From contig NZ_BAOG01000054.1 in NCBI RefSeq assembly GCF_000400365.1, positions 1 to 64,000 of the forward strand: DNA of 64,000 bases. Direction: 5' to 3'. A program made the translations under genes and the position numbers. Source of the DNA: Vibrio jasicida CAIM 1864 = LMG 25398 (GTDB lineage Bacteria > Pseudomonadota > Gammaproteobacteria > Enterobacterales > Vibrionaceae). Under the pieces are notes generated by a model. That model was not told the origin of the DNA. It saw only the letters and a list, made by a program, of their open reading frames with translations, and made no database searches. Below are positions 38,204-47,414 of the stretch, piece after piece. Each line of letters begins with the position of its first letter. Position 1 is the first letter of the stretch.

Positions 38204-39756
38204 TACGCCTCCGCGTACAACGACCATTGACGTTGCTGAATTTTAGCAATGAAGTTACGCAGATCATGCTCTAAAGGACGATCTTCGACAACAAACTCAA
38301 ACTCTTCCAGTACCGCATCGCGAATCATCTTCAAGTTACTGCTCATGTGGTGCTCATCAAGCTCATTATGGCGACGACGAATTTCTACCGCTTGCACACT
38401 TGCCAGCAATGACGCGGCTGCAACTTGTTCGGTTAGTTCCAGTACACGCATACAATCGCGTGCAGCAATGGTGCCCATGCTGACTTTGTCTTGGTTGTGG
38501 CACTCTGTTGAACGAGAGAACACGCTTGCAGGCATGGTGTGTTTCAGCGCCTCTGCTGTCCATGCGGAGATGCCGATTTGTACTGCTTTGAAACCGTGGT
38601 TGATTGGTTTACGTTCGCCCTCTGCACCGGTCAGGTTAAACGGAAGGCCGTTGTTGAACTTGTAATCCATCAGCTGTGCCATTTGACGATCCAACAAATC
38701 AGCAAGGTTAGCAATGTTCGCTTTTAAGGTATCCATGGCCATTGCGATGTGGCCGCCATAGAAGTGACCGCCATGCAGTACACGTTCGTTGTCACCATCA
38801 ATGATTGGGTTGTCGTTAGCACTGTTGAGTTCGTTTTCGATCAACTGACGTAACCAAGGCAGAGAATCTTGCACCATACCAATCACATGCGGAGCACAAC
38901 GCAGAGAGTAACGGTCTTGAAGACGGTCGCTATTGCGTGGTGGGCGCTCGGCTTTAAGGTCGTTACGTAGCCAAGCGGCAACTTGTTGTTGGCCTGGGTG
39001 CGGCTTCACGGCGAACAAGGCTTCATCAAAGTGGAAATCATTCCCTTGCATGCCCACCGATACCATTGCCGTTATCTTGGTACACAACTGCGCAAGATAT
39101 TCTGCGCGTTTATAAGCGATACAAGCCAGCGCCGTCATGACCGATGTGCCATTCATTAGCGCCAACCCTTCTTTTGGCTTAAGCGTAATTGGGTTAATAC
39201 CTAATTCGGCAAACACTTCTTGGGTTGGACGTACTTCACCTTTGTAAAGCACATCGCGTTCACCAATCAATGTTGCAGCAAGGTAAGAAAGCGGCGTTAG
39301 GTCACCACTTGCGCCTACGGAGCCTTCTTGCGGAATACGTGGAGCAACATCATGGTTGATTAGGTTTACGATCTGGTTAAGTAGATCGTGAGAAACACCC
39401 GATACACCTTGCGATAATGAACACAGACGCGTCGCAAGAACGGCTCTTGCTTGCTCGTGAGAAAGGATTTCACCTAAGCCACAACCATGAAAGCGAGTTA
39501 AGTGCAGCGGTAACTCATCAACCAATGCTGGTGGAATCGCGACGGTACACGAGTCACCGTAACCTGTGGTCACGCCGTAAATGACGCCTTCTTCTTTCAG
39601 CAATTTCTCTAGAAAAGCGACGCCACGATCGATCTTGGACGTAAATTCTGGTGACGCATTCATGCTTGCGTTTGCGCCTTGTGCAATCGCAACCACATCT
39701 TCGATAGAAAGAGCTTGTGCGCCGAAGGTAATGTTTTGATTAGTGTTCGTTGTCAT
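38203..39756 (-). CDS. Aromatic amino acid ammonia-lyase (HAL/TAL family)
   Basis: A 517-residue lyase with the MIO-forming Ala149-Ser150-Gly151 in GASGDLTPL and catalytic Tyr60 in VIYGVTTGYG. In an APE cluster it most likely deaminates tyrosine to 4-coumarate, the aryl starter. The substrate-selectivity pair is Phe89-His90 (LTRFHGCG), neither the Ser-His of histidine lyases nor the His-Leu of classic TAL, so specificity should not be taken from the family name. It overlaps the glycosyl/acyltransferase gene by 17 bp. Confidence 0.82.
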   Translation of the reverse strand: MTTNTNQNITFGAQALSIEDVVAIAQGANASMNASPEFTSKIDRGVAFLEKLLKEEGVIYGVTTGYGDSCTVAIPPALVDELPLHLTRFHGCGLGEILSHEQARAVLATRLCSLSQGVSGVSHDLLNQIVNLINHDVAPRIPQEGSVGASGDLTPLSYLAATLIGERDVLYKGEVRPTQEVFAELGINPITLKPKEGLALMNGTSVMTALACIAYKRAEYLAQLCTKITAMVSVGMQGNDFHFDEALFAVKPHPGQQQVAAWLRNDLKAERPPRNSDRLQDRYSLRCAPHVIGMVQDSLPWLRQLIENELNSANDNPIIDGDNERVLHGGHFYGGHIAMAMDTLKANIANLADLLDRQMAQLMDYKFNNGLPFNLTGAEGERKPINHGFKAVQIGISAWTAEALKHTMPASVFSRSTECHNQDKVSMGTIAARDCMRVLELTEQVAAASLLASVQAVEIRRRHNELDEHHMSSNLKMIRDAVLEEFEFVVEDRPLEHDLRNFIAKIQQRQWSLYAEA

Positions 39757-41473
39757 GTTGCTGATTACTTAAAGTCCAGAAGTTGAAAAAGTTATACCAC
39801 TGCAACGGTGCTTGCAGAGTATGGTGCTCCAATCGTTGTGCGTATTGCTGTACCACAGTATCTAACGCTGCTTGGCGCGTTTTGCGTGGTAGGACGATTT
39901 GGTCACTAAAATGTTCGAAGTACACATTGAAGTGCGGGGTGATGGCATTGTCGTCTCGTAGGCCAAACAGCAAATAAACCGGCGCTTTCAGTACCGAGGC
40001 CAACATAAATGGGCCTTGAGGGAAGGGGGCGGGTTTACCTAAAAAGTCTGCCCAAACCACACGGCTTTCAACGCTGGTTGAAGTGCGATCTCCCACAATC
40101 ACAACCCATTCACCTTGCTCAATTTTTTGTTGTAGCAAAATGGCGGTGTCTGGCCCCATTGAGCTGACTTGAATCACGTTGAGTTCTGAGCTCGGGTTTA
40201 CGGCTTTCATGACCGCATTGAACTGCTCAGCGTGTTCGGTGAACACCAAAGCATTAATTTTGACATGAGAATGGCGACGACCCAGTGCGCGGCACAGTTC
40301 GATGTTGCCTAGGTGTGAGCCCAGAATGACCACACCTTGTTGTTTCTCTGCCATTGCTTCGAAGTGGTGCTGACCGTGAATGGTGAGATTACTCACGTCA
40401 AAGTCACCTTGCCACGCGGCCAGCTTATCCAGCATGGTGCGGCCAAATGACAAAAGATGATGATAGCTATCGAGTGGCTGTGGTAACACTAAACTTTGCT
40501 GTTTCGCGTAAGTCTGTAATTGGTTGAGATAAAGCTCAGATGCTTGACGTGAAGACTTACCAGTAAGGTGGTAATAGCGCATCACTAACTTCAGGATGAA
40601 GTCGAACGCTTTGCGGCCAAACAGACGGTAGATCGCCAGAAGCGTCTTGATGCCTAAAACGGTGCCTTGCTCTTTGCGTTTCGACCAATGCGCATCGCTT
40701 TGATTGTGCTTTTGTTCGATGTCTTTAAATTGACGTTTTCGAGCTAACAAAGATGGAATGCGTGGCAACATGCCAAAGAACAAGCGAGTATGCATCCAAC
40801 TGATTTTGACGTTGTCCCACAACGCGTCAAAGTGAGAAATACCGCCTTCAGGGTAAATCACCCGAGTCGGAACAAAGTCGATATCAGTGCCATCCCAATA
40901 CATGCGAACAAGGATCTCGATATCGAAGTCCATGCGTTTACCAATCTCATTCTTATTGAGGACGTTGGCCGTAGCTTCGAGAGGATAGGCACGAAAGCCG
41001 CACATGCTGTCTTTAATCGACAGAGACAAGGTTTCAATCCATACCCAGATATGGGTCGCGTATCGGCCATACAGACGCGATTTTGGTACGCTGTCGTCGT
41101 AAATCGGTTGACCTGAAATCAAGTTATCTGGCTTATCTTGTGAAGCTTGAAGCAGATTAGGTAGAGCATCAAGATCATGTTGACCGTCAGCGTCGATTTG
41201 AATCGCATGACTAAAGCCATCCGCGTAGGCTTGTTGAATACCAGCCATTACCGCTCCGCCTTTCCCTTGGTTTTCGGTCAGACGAATTAAGGTGATTTTC
41301 TCTTCGTTTGCTAACGCATCCAGTGTTTGCTTTGTCGCCTCTTCACTGCCGTCATCCACGACCAAAATGGGCATGGAAAATGACGCGAGAGAATCTACAA
41401 CGGCAGCGATGGTGCTGCCATGGTTATAGCAAGGGATCAGAAAGCACGGTTGATAGGGGTTTGCGCCGCTCAC
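39740..41473 (-). CDS. apeJ: Glycosyltransferase-acyltransferase fusion (ApeJ-like)
   Basis: A 577-residue two-domain protein. Residues 1-240 form a GT2 glycosyltransferase (VVDDGSEE at 38-45, metal-binding DAD at 94-96). Residues about 300-577 form an LpxL/HtrB-type acyltransferase (GSHLGNIELCRALG, His-x4-Glu). It probably builds the glycosylated or acylated lipid carrier of the polyene. It starts with GTG, 1 bp after the ApeI-like gene. Confidence 0.87.
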   Translation of the reverse strand: MSGANPYQPCFLIPCYNHGSTIAAVVDSLASFSMPILVVDDGSEEATKQTLDALANEEKITLIRLTENQGKGGAVMAGIQQAYADGFSHAIQIDADGQHDLDALPNLLQASQDKPDNLISGQPIYDDSVPKSRLYGRYATHIWVWIETLSLSIKDSMCGFRAYPLEATANVLNKNEIGKRMDFDIEILVRMYWDGTDIDFVPTRVIYPEGGISHFDALWDNVKISWMHTRLFFGMLPRIPSLLARKRQFKDIEQKHNQSDAHWSKRKEQGTVLGIKTLLAIYRLFGRKAFDFILKLVMRYYHLTGKSSRQASELYLNQLQTYAKQQSLVLPQPLDSYHHLLSFGRTMLDKLAAWQGDFDVSNLTIHGQHHFEAMAEKQQGVVILGSHLGNIELCRALGRRHSHVKINALVFTEHAEQFNAVMKAVNPSSELNVIQVSSMGPDTAILLQQKIEQGEWVVIVGDRTSTSVESRVVWADFLGKPAPFPQGPFMLASVLKAPVYLLFGLRDDNAITPHFNVYFEHFSDQIVLPRKTRQAALDTVVQQYAQRLEHHTLQAPLQWYNFFNFWTLSNQQHDNEH

Positions 41474-41474
41474 A

Positions 41475-41834
41475 CTAGCTACCCAATTTCATTTTGCCAG
41501 ATGAGTGAACAATCGTCTGTTCAGCGGATTGAGAAGTATATTTGAACGCCAGCTTTTCACGTTCAGAATCCCAAGACAGCGATAAGCTAACCTGCATATC
41601 TGGCAGGATAGGTTCTTGGAATTTGATCACTTCCATCCCTTTAAATACTGCAGGCGTATTGAGGTATTCGACGGCATAAAACAGCGCCCAATCGATTTGA
41701 GTTACGCCCGGCAGTAGGGGGAAATGCGTAAAGTGCCCTTGGAAATCCATGATGTCAGCGTCGACAAGCATCTCAATGGTCGCTGTCTGATCTAACACGT
41801 CTATGTTCTTGAGCGTTGGTTTTCTTTTGTCCAT
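41475..41834 (-). CDS. apeI: ApeI-like 3-hydroxyacyl dehydratase
   Basis: A 119-residue hotdog protein with the dehydratase active-site segment FQGHFTHFPLLPGVTQIDWA (catalytic His in the helix-loop). It is the second dehydratase of the cluster, typical of APE and flexirubin systems. It is 13 bp after the AMP-ligase gene. Confidence 0.83.
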   Translation of the reverse strand: MDKRKPTLKNIDVLDQTATIEMLVDADIMDFQGHFTHFPLLPGVTQIDWALFYAVEYLNTPAVFKGMEVIKFQEPILPDMQVSLSLSWDSEREKLAFKYTSQSAEQTIVHSSGKMKLGS

Positions 41835-41847
41835 GTTCGATGCTTAA

Positions 41848-43218
41848 TTATTCTTGGAATAGTTTTTCTATTTCAGCGACTTGTCGCTTACCTTGGCTGT
41901 TAAGTGGTACTTCATCCAGCACTCGGAATTTGCGTGGTATCGCAATCGGCTCTAACCAGTTACGTAGCGCTTTTCTCAGTGCAAGCCAAAACTTGCCTTT
42001 GCCCAGTTCACTTAATGTCTGCTGGCCTTGCTCGTTCAATACTATGACAGCAAAAAGCGACAATCGTCCTGCTTGCTCCATAGGAATAACAGCACTTTCC
42101 TTAATCCAAGGCAGCTGTTCTAAACGTTTTTCTACTTCAACCAAAGACACACGTTTTTCTTCGACCTTAACGATTCGGTCTGTGCGGCCGCGTAATTCGA
42201 AAGAAATACTATCATGGAAATAGCATTCATCTGCGGTTTGATACCAAGCGTTTTCATCGATGTGCGGTGAGCGAAGCTTTAAACAATTTTCATGGTTTAA
42301 TGCCGCTTCAACTCCAGGGAACAGCGTCCAAGGTTGTGTCGCAGTAAGCTGTTGACGATAAGCAATACCGCCAGTTTCTGTACTACCAAATACTTCGACT
42401 GGATAGTCACCAAAAATCTCAGCACTGTGTTGTGCGGCGTCATTCGGTAACGGGCCACCAGAGGAGAAAACGCAGCGCAATGCCGTCGGTTTATGCTCCT
42501 CGGTGAGACGCTTGAGCAGAGCAGGGCTGCTAATTAAAGCGGTATTACTGGTGGCATGATTCACAATTTGCTCTGGAAACTCCAGATTGTGGGTAGCAAA
42601 AGCGCGACCAGCACAAAGTGGCCAAAGCACACGGAAAAGTAAGCCATAAATATGCTGATGAGAGACCGTACTTTCAATCTGACAGCCAGCGATTTTCTCT
42701 CCCCATAAGGATTGAAGAATCGCAATTTCGACATCCAGTTGTTTAAGTGTTTTCGCAATGGCTTTAGGTTTACCGCTAGAACCGGACGTAAACAAAGTGA
42801 TGCTCAGAGCGCTGGCGTTAAGCGAGTGCCACTCCATCGAGCGGTCATCTGCTTCTTCCGTCACGCAACGTGTGGCCAAGCTGTCTGGTACCGAAACGTC
42901 AGCATCATGAAGGACGAGGTCGTAATGTTCATCAAGTTCTTTTAATGCTTCTGGTTGGTAGTTCCCTGGCAAAACGATGGCTTTATTGGCATGGCAACAA
43001 GCAAGAAAACTGATGGCAAACAGGTAGCTATTGGCAAAGCAAAGAGCAATACGCTGTGATGGATTGGCGTCGAGTTGTCTTTTAAGAGCGGAAACACTGC
43101 GCTGAAATTCATCCCATGTTTTTTCTTGAGCGGACTCGAAGGCGACGACCGATGGTTCAGGACGTTGAGCGCGCATTAACATCGCAATAGAAGAGAAGTC
43201 AGAAGAACGGGTGTTCAT
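41848..43218 (-). CDS. apeH: Acyl/aryl-AMP ligase (ApeH-like)
   Basis: A 456-residue ANL-superfamily adenylating enzyme. The phosphate-binding motif is ITLFTSGSSGKPKA and VFGSTETGG is the A5-type motif; the hinge region reads LRGRTDRIVKVEEKR. It should activate the aryl acid (coumarate-like starter) for loading on an ACP. The internal ATG (MNTRSSDFSS) is chosen, because it follows the ApeG-like stop closely. Confidence 0.85.
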   Translation of the reverse strand: MNTRSSDFSSIAMLMRAQRPEPSVVAFESAQEKTWDEFQRSVSALKRQLDANPSQRIALCFANSYLFAISFLACCHANKAIVLPGNYQPEALKELDEHYDLVLHDADVSVPDSLATRCVTEEADDRSMEWHSLNASALSITLFTSGSSGKPKAIAKTLKQLDVEIAILQSLWGEKIAGCQIESTVSHQHIYGLLFRVLWPLCAGRAFATHNLEFPEQIVNHATSNTALISSPALLKRLTEEHKPTALRCVFSSGGPLPNDAAQHSAEIFGDYPVEVFGSTETGGIAYRQQLTATQPWTLFPGVEAALNHENCLKLRSPHIDENAWYQTADECYFHDSISFELRGRTDRIVKVEEKRVSLVEVEKRLEQLPWIKESAVIPMEQAGRLSLFAVIVLNEQGQQTLSELGKGKFWLALRKALRNWLEPIAIPRKFRVLDEVPLNSQGKRQVAEIEKLFQE

Positions 43219-43223
43219 ACGAT

Positions 43224-43784
43224 CTAGTGTTCCTTTCGTACAAATTGGCGCACTATCCATTCACCGGCAAATAAACTGCCTGCAAGTAGGTAGCTGATCA
43301 GGCCGTTGTATAACGTCCAAATCTCGATGGATTCAAAGCAGGTATACAGTGCAGTTGCCGCATTCATAATAAAAAATGTGCACCATACCAGAGTGACTTT
43401 ACGTGTGTAGAGTACGCCGCTTTCAGGCAAATCTGGTTCTTGAAGCCGAGCCAATCGCTCAATGATGGTTTGAGGCTGTCTTAAGCTGAGGGCGAACACC
43501 CCAAGCATGCAAAGGTTCACCACGACAGGATAGAACTTTAGCCACCCGTGTTGCTTAAATACAACCCCAAGGGTGACCAGAACGATACCAACAATGCCAG
43601 TGGTGAAAGCAAGAAACTTAAATTCTTTCAGCGGGGTCTTGTTTGCAACCAATAATCGCAAGAGCAACGCTGCAATTAACAAGCCCCCAACGAGGTTTAA
43701 GCCAAATCGATCAATGCCGAAGTAAACAGCAAAAGGGTAGGCAAACAGGACAATTGCAGACAGACCAGTCAGCAATTGGCGCAT
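43224..43784 (-). CDS. apeG: APE-cluster integral membrane protein (ApeG-like)
   Basis: A 186-residue protein with about six hydrophobic segments (LTGLSAIVLFAYPFAVYF, LVGGLLIAALLLRLLV, FLAFTTGIVGIVLVTLG and others). It is conserved in position in APE clusters, but its role is not known. Its ATG overlaps the ACP stop (TAATG). Confidence 0.75.
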   Translation of the reverse strand: MRQLLTGLSAIVLFAYPFAVYFGIDRFGLNLVGGLLIAALLLRLLVANKTPLKEFKFLAFTTGIVGIVLVTLGVVFKQHGWLKFYPVVVNLCMLGVFALSLRQPQTIIERLARLQEPDLPESGVLYTRKVTLVWCTFFIMNAATALYTCFESIEIWTLYNGLISYLLAGSLFAGEWIVRQFVRKEH

Positions 43785-44041
43785 TAACTTTCCTTAAGAA
43801 GTTCAGCGACAGCCGTTACCACGTCATCCACCGTACGAACGGTGCTGAATTCAGCTGGCTTGATTTTCTTACCAGTGACATTTTGCAGGTGAACCACAAG
43901 GTCTACCGCGTCAATGCTGTCTAGGTCGAGATCGGTGTAAAGGTGTGCTTCTGGCTGGATATCTGCAGCGTCGATTTCAAACAGTTCTACCAGTGCATCT
44001 TTAACTTGTTCAAATACTTGATCTTTATTTACATCTGTCAT
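43784..44041 (-). CDS. apeF: Acyl carrier protein (ApeF-like)
   Basis: An 85-residue ACP with the phosphopantetheine attachment motif LDLDSIDAVD, Ser42. One of two tandem ACPs that carry the growing polyene. It is acidic and predicted all-helical. Confidence 0.9.
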   Translation of the reverse strand: MTDVNKDQVFEQVKDALVELFEIDAADIQPEAHLYTDLDLDSIDAVDLVVHLQNVTGKKIKPAEFSTVRTVDDVVTAVAELLKES

Positions 44042-44056
44042 GAATATACCTAAAAA

Positions 44057-44329
44057 CTATTCATTATCTTGGGAAGAAGTTTGAGAAGAAATGTACTTCG
44101 CAAGGTTAGCTACTGAAGCAAAGTGCTCACGTGTATTTGAATCGTCAGCATCAATGACAATGTTGTATTGCTTTTTAATCGCTAAGCCAAGCTCAAGTGC
44201 ATCAATAGAATCCAAGCCTAGACCATCACCAAACAGCGGCGCTTCGGTTTCAATATCGTCGACGGTTAAATCTTCTAGGTTCAATGCGTCAATAATAAGT
44301 TGCTTGATATTGTTGTGTAATTGTTCCAC
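44057..44329 (-). CDS. apeE: Acyl carrier protein (ApeE-like)
   Basis: A 90-residue ACP, phosphopantetheine site LGLDSIDALE with Ser41. It starts with GTG. In studied systems the two ACPs have different roles in starter loading and elongation. It follows the acyltransferase gene by 10 bp. Confidence 0.9.
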   Translation of the reverse strand: MEQLHNNIKQLIIDALNLEDLTVDDIETEAPLFGDGLGLDSIDALELGLAIKKQYNIVIDADDSNTREHFASVANLAKYISSQTSSQDNE

Positions 44330-44339
44330 TGGGACCTGC

Positions 44340-45101
44340 TTATAATTCTGGAAAAATAGTATCAGCTAAATGCTGCTGTAAGCGACGAGCCGCTATTGTT
44401 GGGGACGTAGTTTGCTTTATAAAAGGCTCAATCTCAACTTTATCCTTCACTTCCACTTTGAAAAAGGGTTTTGTCGCCGGAACTTGATACCACTTTTTCT
44501 CTTTTGTTAAGAAGCTAGGCGTCACCGTAATATGTACAACTCTTAAATCTCGCTGCGTTCTTACTGCTATTTGTGCAGCACCACGCTGTAATTTTGATTT
44601 TACCCCAGGAGTGGTTCTTGTGCCTTCCGGAAAAATGAGCAATACATTGCCATTATCAAAACGTTCTTCACACATTGTTAATAAATCATCAGGAGCTTCA
44701 TTAGGAATATAACCCGCAGCTTTCACAATGTGTTTCATAAATGGGTTGGCCCAAATCGCTGACTTTACTAAACAATCGCAACGCTTTAATTGAGATGCGA
44801 TAAGAACGTAATCAATTAAACTTGGGTGGTTGCCAACAATAAGGCAATTTTGATCTTGTTGAATAATATCTGCGCCGATGATCTTATAATCGATTGCGCC
44901 AGTAAATTTCATCAATTTACAGAAGGTATTAAAAGCAAACTGTATCGCACCTTGGACTTTATATTCCTTGGCGGTTTGATCGGAGGTGGTTAAACCAATG
45001 AGTGGAATGACGATAAAACTGAGTACTAGACCGCCAAGCCCAAATACGGAAAAACAAAAGCCAGTAGCAAAGACACGCCAATATTGATTCAAAACCCTCA
45101 T
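44340..45101 (-). CDS. apeD: 1-acylglycerol-3-phosphate-type acyltransferase (ApeD-like)
   Basis: A 253-residue PlsC-type acyltransferase with the His-x4-Asp motif NHPSLID (His92, Asp97) and FPEGTRT (157-163), plus N-terminal hydrophobic anchors. It probably transfers an acyl or polyene chain to the lipid anchor. The ATG overlaps the preceding stop as ATGA. Confidence 0.85.
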   Translation of the reverse strand: MRVLNQYWRVFATGFCFSVFGLGGLVLSFIVIPLIGLTTSDQTAKEYKVQGAIQFAFNTFCKLMKFTGAIDYKIIGADIIQQDQNCLIVGNHPSLIDYVLIASQLKRCDCLVKSAIWANPFMKHIVKAAGYIPNEAPDDLLTMCEERFDNGNVLLIFPEGTRTTPGVKSKLQRGAAQIAVRTQRDLRVVHITVTPSFLTKEKKWYQVPATKPFFKVEVKDKVEIEPFIKQTTSPTIAARRLQQHLADTIFPEL

Positions 45102-45838
45102 CGACGATGCCATTCCCACGTTTGCTGTGGCGAATGAATCAACCAGCTGGGATCTTCACAAAGATAGTGTTTTAAGAAAGCTAATCCTTGTGGGAGCGGG
45201 CAAGGTTGGGACGTGTGTCCGCTTCTTTTTGTTGCGACTTGCTCTATCTTAAAATCGTCACCAGCAGACAACACCATACCGACGGCATAACCTTGATACT
45301 GCTGGGTCTCAAACTCCGAGTAAGCATCAGGCAAGGGTTCATCAAAGTCGATAAACAGTACTTTTTTGTCTGGGTTTTCTGCGAGAAACAACCACGCTTC
45401 AATCAATGCGCTTTGAAAAGTGTTCTCTGATGCCGCAATCGATGTCAATGGGATAGGTTGCTTAGTCGCAATGGTTGCCAAGCCCGCTGCGGTATTGTGC
45501 ACCGACTGAGAAAACGCCATTGGGGAAGCTTCTTCGCCTTGGATAATGTCTTCAATCAACGCTGCGCTGCGATGTAACTCGCCATGGCGACTCGCAAAAA
45601 CCAAGTAATCCACATCGTACTGTTTGAGTAAACCAATCGCGGTTTGTACCGCAAGTTTGCTTAATGCGCTCATACGTCGGCGCATCATTGGTGGGATATC
45701 TGCGACGTGTAATTTGCCCTCTTCAGGCCATATATAGTCCGATGCCCACTGCTCCCATTCTTCTGGTTGATTTAAACCCAATGAATTGGCGGATAATGCA
45801 TCGATATTAAACGAAATTTTGATCTTCGAGTTTGGCAT
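45098..45838 (-). CDS. apeC: Ketosynthase-like chain-length factor (ApeC-like)
   Basis: A 246-residue truncated thiolase-fold protein of the beta-ketoacyl synthase N-terminal family. The active-site cysteine motif is absent; the corresponding stretch reads PLTSIAASENTFQ. It fits the chain-length-factor partner of the ApeO-type ketosynthase. It is the first gene of the 16-gene minus-strand operon, divergent from the lipoprotein gene over 74 bp. Confidence 0.8.
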   Translation of the reverse strand: MPNSKIKISFNIDALSANSLGLNQPEEWEQWASDYIWPEEGKLHVADIPPMMRRRMSALSKLAVQTAIGLLKQYDVDYLVFASRHGELHRSAALIEDIIQGEEASPMAFSQSVHNTAAGLATIATKQPIPLTSIAASENTFQSALIEAWLFLAENPDKKVLFIDFDEPLPDAYSEFETQQYQGYAVGMVLSAGDDFKIEQVATKRSGHTSQPCPLPQGLAFLKHYLCEDPSWLIHSPQQTWEWHRR

Positions 45839-45912
45839 ATTTGTTTAAATTGTTTATTTTACAGCTCGATAGAATCTGGGTTTCACCAGAGTCACAATAA
45901 AAGGAAACGACC

Positions 45913-46311
45913 ATGTCTCGCTTAAAGCTGCTTATCTCTGTGTTATTAACAGTGCTTCTTGTCGGTTGTGGAAGAGTACAACCTGTAATGAATGTGGAGG
46001 ATACTCCAGTTGCTTATGATCTTCAAAATAAACAAGTAAAAGCTGCGATTGTGCAATCAGCAACAAATCGTGGTTGGACGATAGAAGAAGTAAGCCCAGG
46101 TGTATTAATTGCCAAAATTCACGTTCGTAGCCATTTTGCTGAAGTAAAAATTCCATATAACAACAAATATTATTCAATTATTTATCTCAACTCAGTAAAT
46201 CTAAAAGCGAGTGATGGCAAAATTCACCGTAATTACAATCGTTGGGTTAACAACCTGAATGTTGATATTCAGAGAGCCATCGCACTTTTAGGTGCTGAGT
46301 CTCAACAATAA
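45913..46311 (+). CDS. APE-cluster lipoprotein
   Basis: A 132-residue lipoprotein with lipobox LLVGCG (Cys19). The mature part has a small domain with repeated beta-strand-like segments (VLIAKIHVRSHFAEVKIPY). It is first in a three-gene operon divergent from the main APE operon. This corresponds by position to the small lipoprotein at the start of many APE clusters, whose function is unknown. Confidence 0.75.
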   Translation: MSRLKLLISVLLTVLLVGCGRVQPVMNVEDTPVAYDLQNKQVKAAIVQSATNRGWTIEEVSPGVLIAKIHVRSHFAEVKIPYNNKYYSIIYLNSVNLKASDGKIHRNYNRWVNNLNVDIQRAIALLGAESQQ

Positions 46312-46338
46312 TTTTATTAATAGTAGTTAGGTTTTTTC

Positions 46339-47406
46339 GTGTTAAATCAAAATATTGATCCATTCAACGCTTTTGAAGCAAAAACAGAAGCTCAAAAATT
46401 ATCTTTCGCCCCTATTGTTTTCCAGACCGCGAGAACACTTCGAGATCTTGGCATTTTAGCTGCGTTGGATAGTGCGGGCTCAAAAGGCATGAATGCCGTA
46501 GAGATCGCAGAGAAAACGGGCGTATCTGAATATGGCGTCAAAGTGCTGTTAGACATGGCCATTAGCGCGCATATCGTGCTGTGGGAAAAACCTAACTACT
46601 CATTGGCAAACCTTGGCTTCTATTTGCTTTATGATGGCATGACGCAAGCCAACATGGATTTTACAGCAGACGTTTGTTATGCCGCAATGATGCACCTAAC
46701 CGATGCGATCAAAGAGGGCAAACCGTCAGGCTTAAAAGAATTGGGTGATTGGGAAACCATTTACCAAGGGCTATCGACCTTACCAGAGCAAGCGAAGCAG
46801 AGCTGGTTCAAGTTTGATCATTTCTACTCAGACCGTTCCTTCCCATTGCTACTAAAAGAAGTGTTTGCCAACAAACCAAGCCACATTGTCGATATCGGTG
46901 GTAACACAGGTAAGTGGGCGATGCAGTGTTGTAACCACAATCAAGACGTTCAAGTGACGATTGTCGATTTACCACAGCAGCTTGAAGTGGCGATGTCGAA
47001 CGCAGCGGATAACCAGCTAAGTGATCGCATCAAACCATTCCCTGCTAACATGCTGGACAAAGCTCAAACCTTGCCTGAGCATGCCGACATTTGGTGGATG
47101 AGCCAGTTCCTCGATTGTTTCTCTCCAATCGAAATTCTCAATATTTTAAAGAAAGTCAAAGCGCAACTACGACAAGGCGATACCGTATACATTCTCGAAT
47201 TGTTCTGGGACGCGCAAAAATATGCCGGTGCCTCTTACAGTTTGAATGCCACGTCGCTGTACTTTACTTGCCTTGCAAATGGTAACAGCCGCTTCTACCG
47301 CAGTGATGACTTCCTAGAGATTGTTGAAGCTGCAGGCTTAACCGTGGCAGAAAGAACAGACAACATTGGCCTTGGTCACACACTATTAAAACTACAAGCA
47401 AACTAG
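46339..47406 (+). CDS. apeB: SAM-dependent methyltransferase (ApeB-like)
   Basis: A 355-residue class I methyltransferase. An N-terminal winged-helix dimerisation domain (about residues 20-100, MNAVEIAEKTGVSEYGVKVL) is typical of plant/bacterial O-methyltransferases. SAM motif I is VDIGGNTGKW (184-193). It starts with GTG. It probably methylates the aryl head group; whether on O or C cannot be read from the sequence. Confidence 0.82.
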   Translation: MLNQNIDPFNAFEAKTEAQKLSFAPIVFQTARTLRDLGILAALDSAGSKGMNAVEIAEKTGVSEYGVKVLLDMAISAHIVLWEKPNYSLANLGFYLLYDGMTQANMDFTADVCYAAMMHLTDAIKEGKPSGLKELGDWETIYQGLSTLPEQAKQSWFKFDHFYSDRSFPLLLKEVFANKPSHIVDIGGNTGKWAMQCCNHNQDVQVTIVDLPQQLEVAMSNAADNQLSDRIKPFPANMLDKAQTLPEHADIWWMSQFLDCFSPIEILNILKKVKAQLRQGDTVYILELFWDAQKYAGASYSLNATSLYFTCLANGNSRFYRSDDFLEIVEAAGLTVAERTDNIGLGHTLLKLQAN

Positions 47407-47414
47407 AAAACAGA

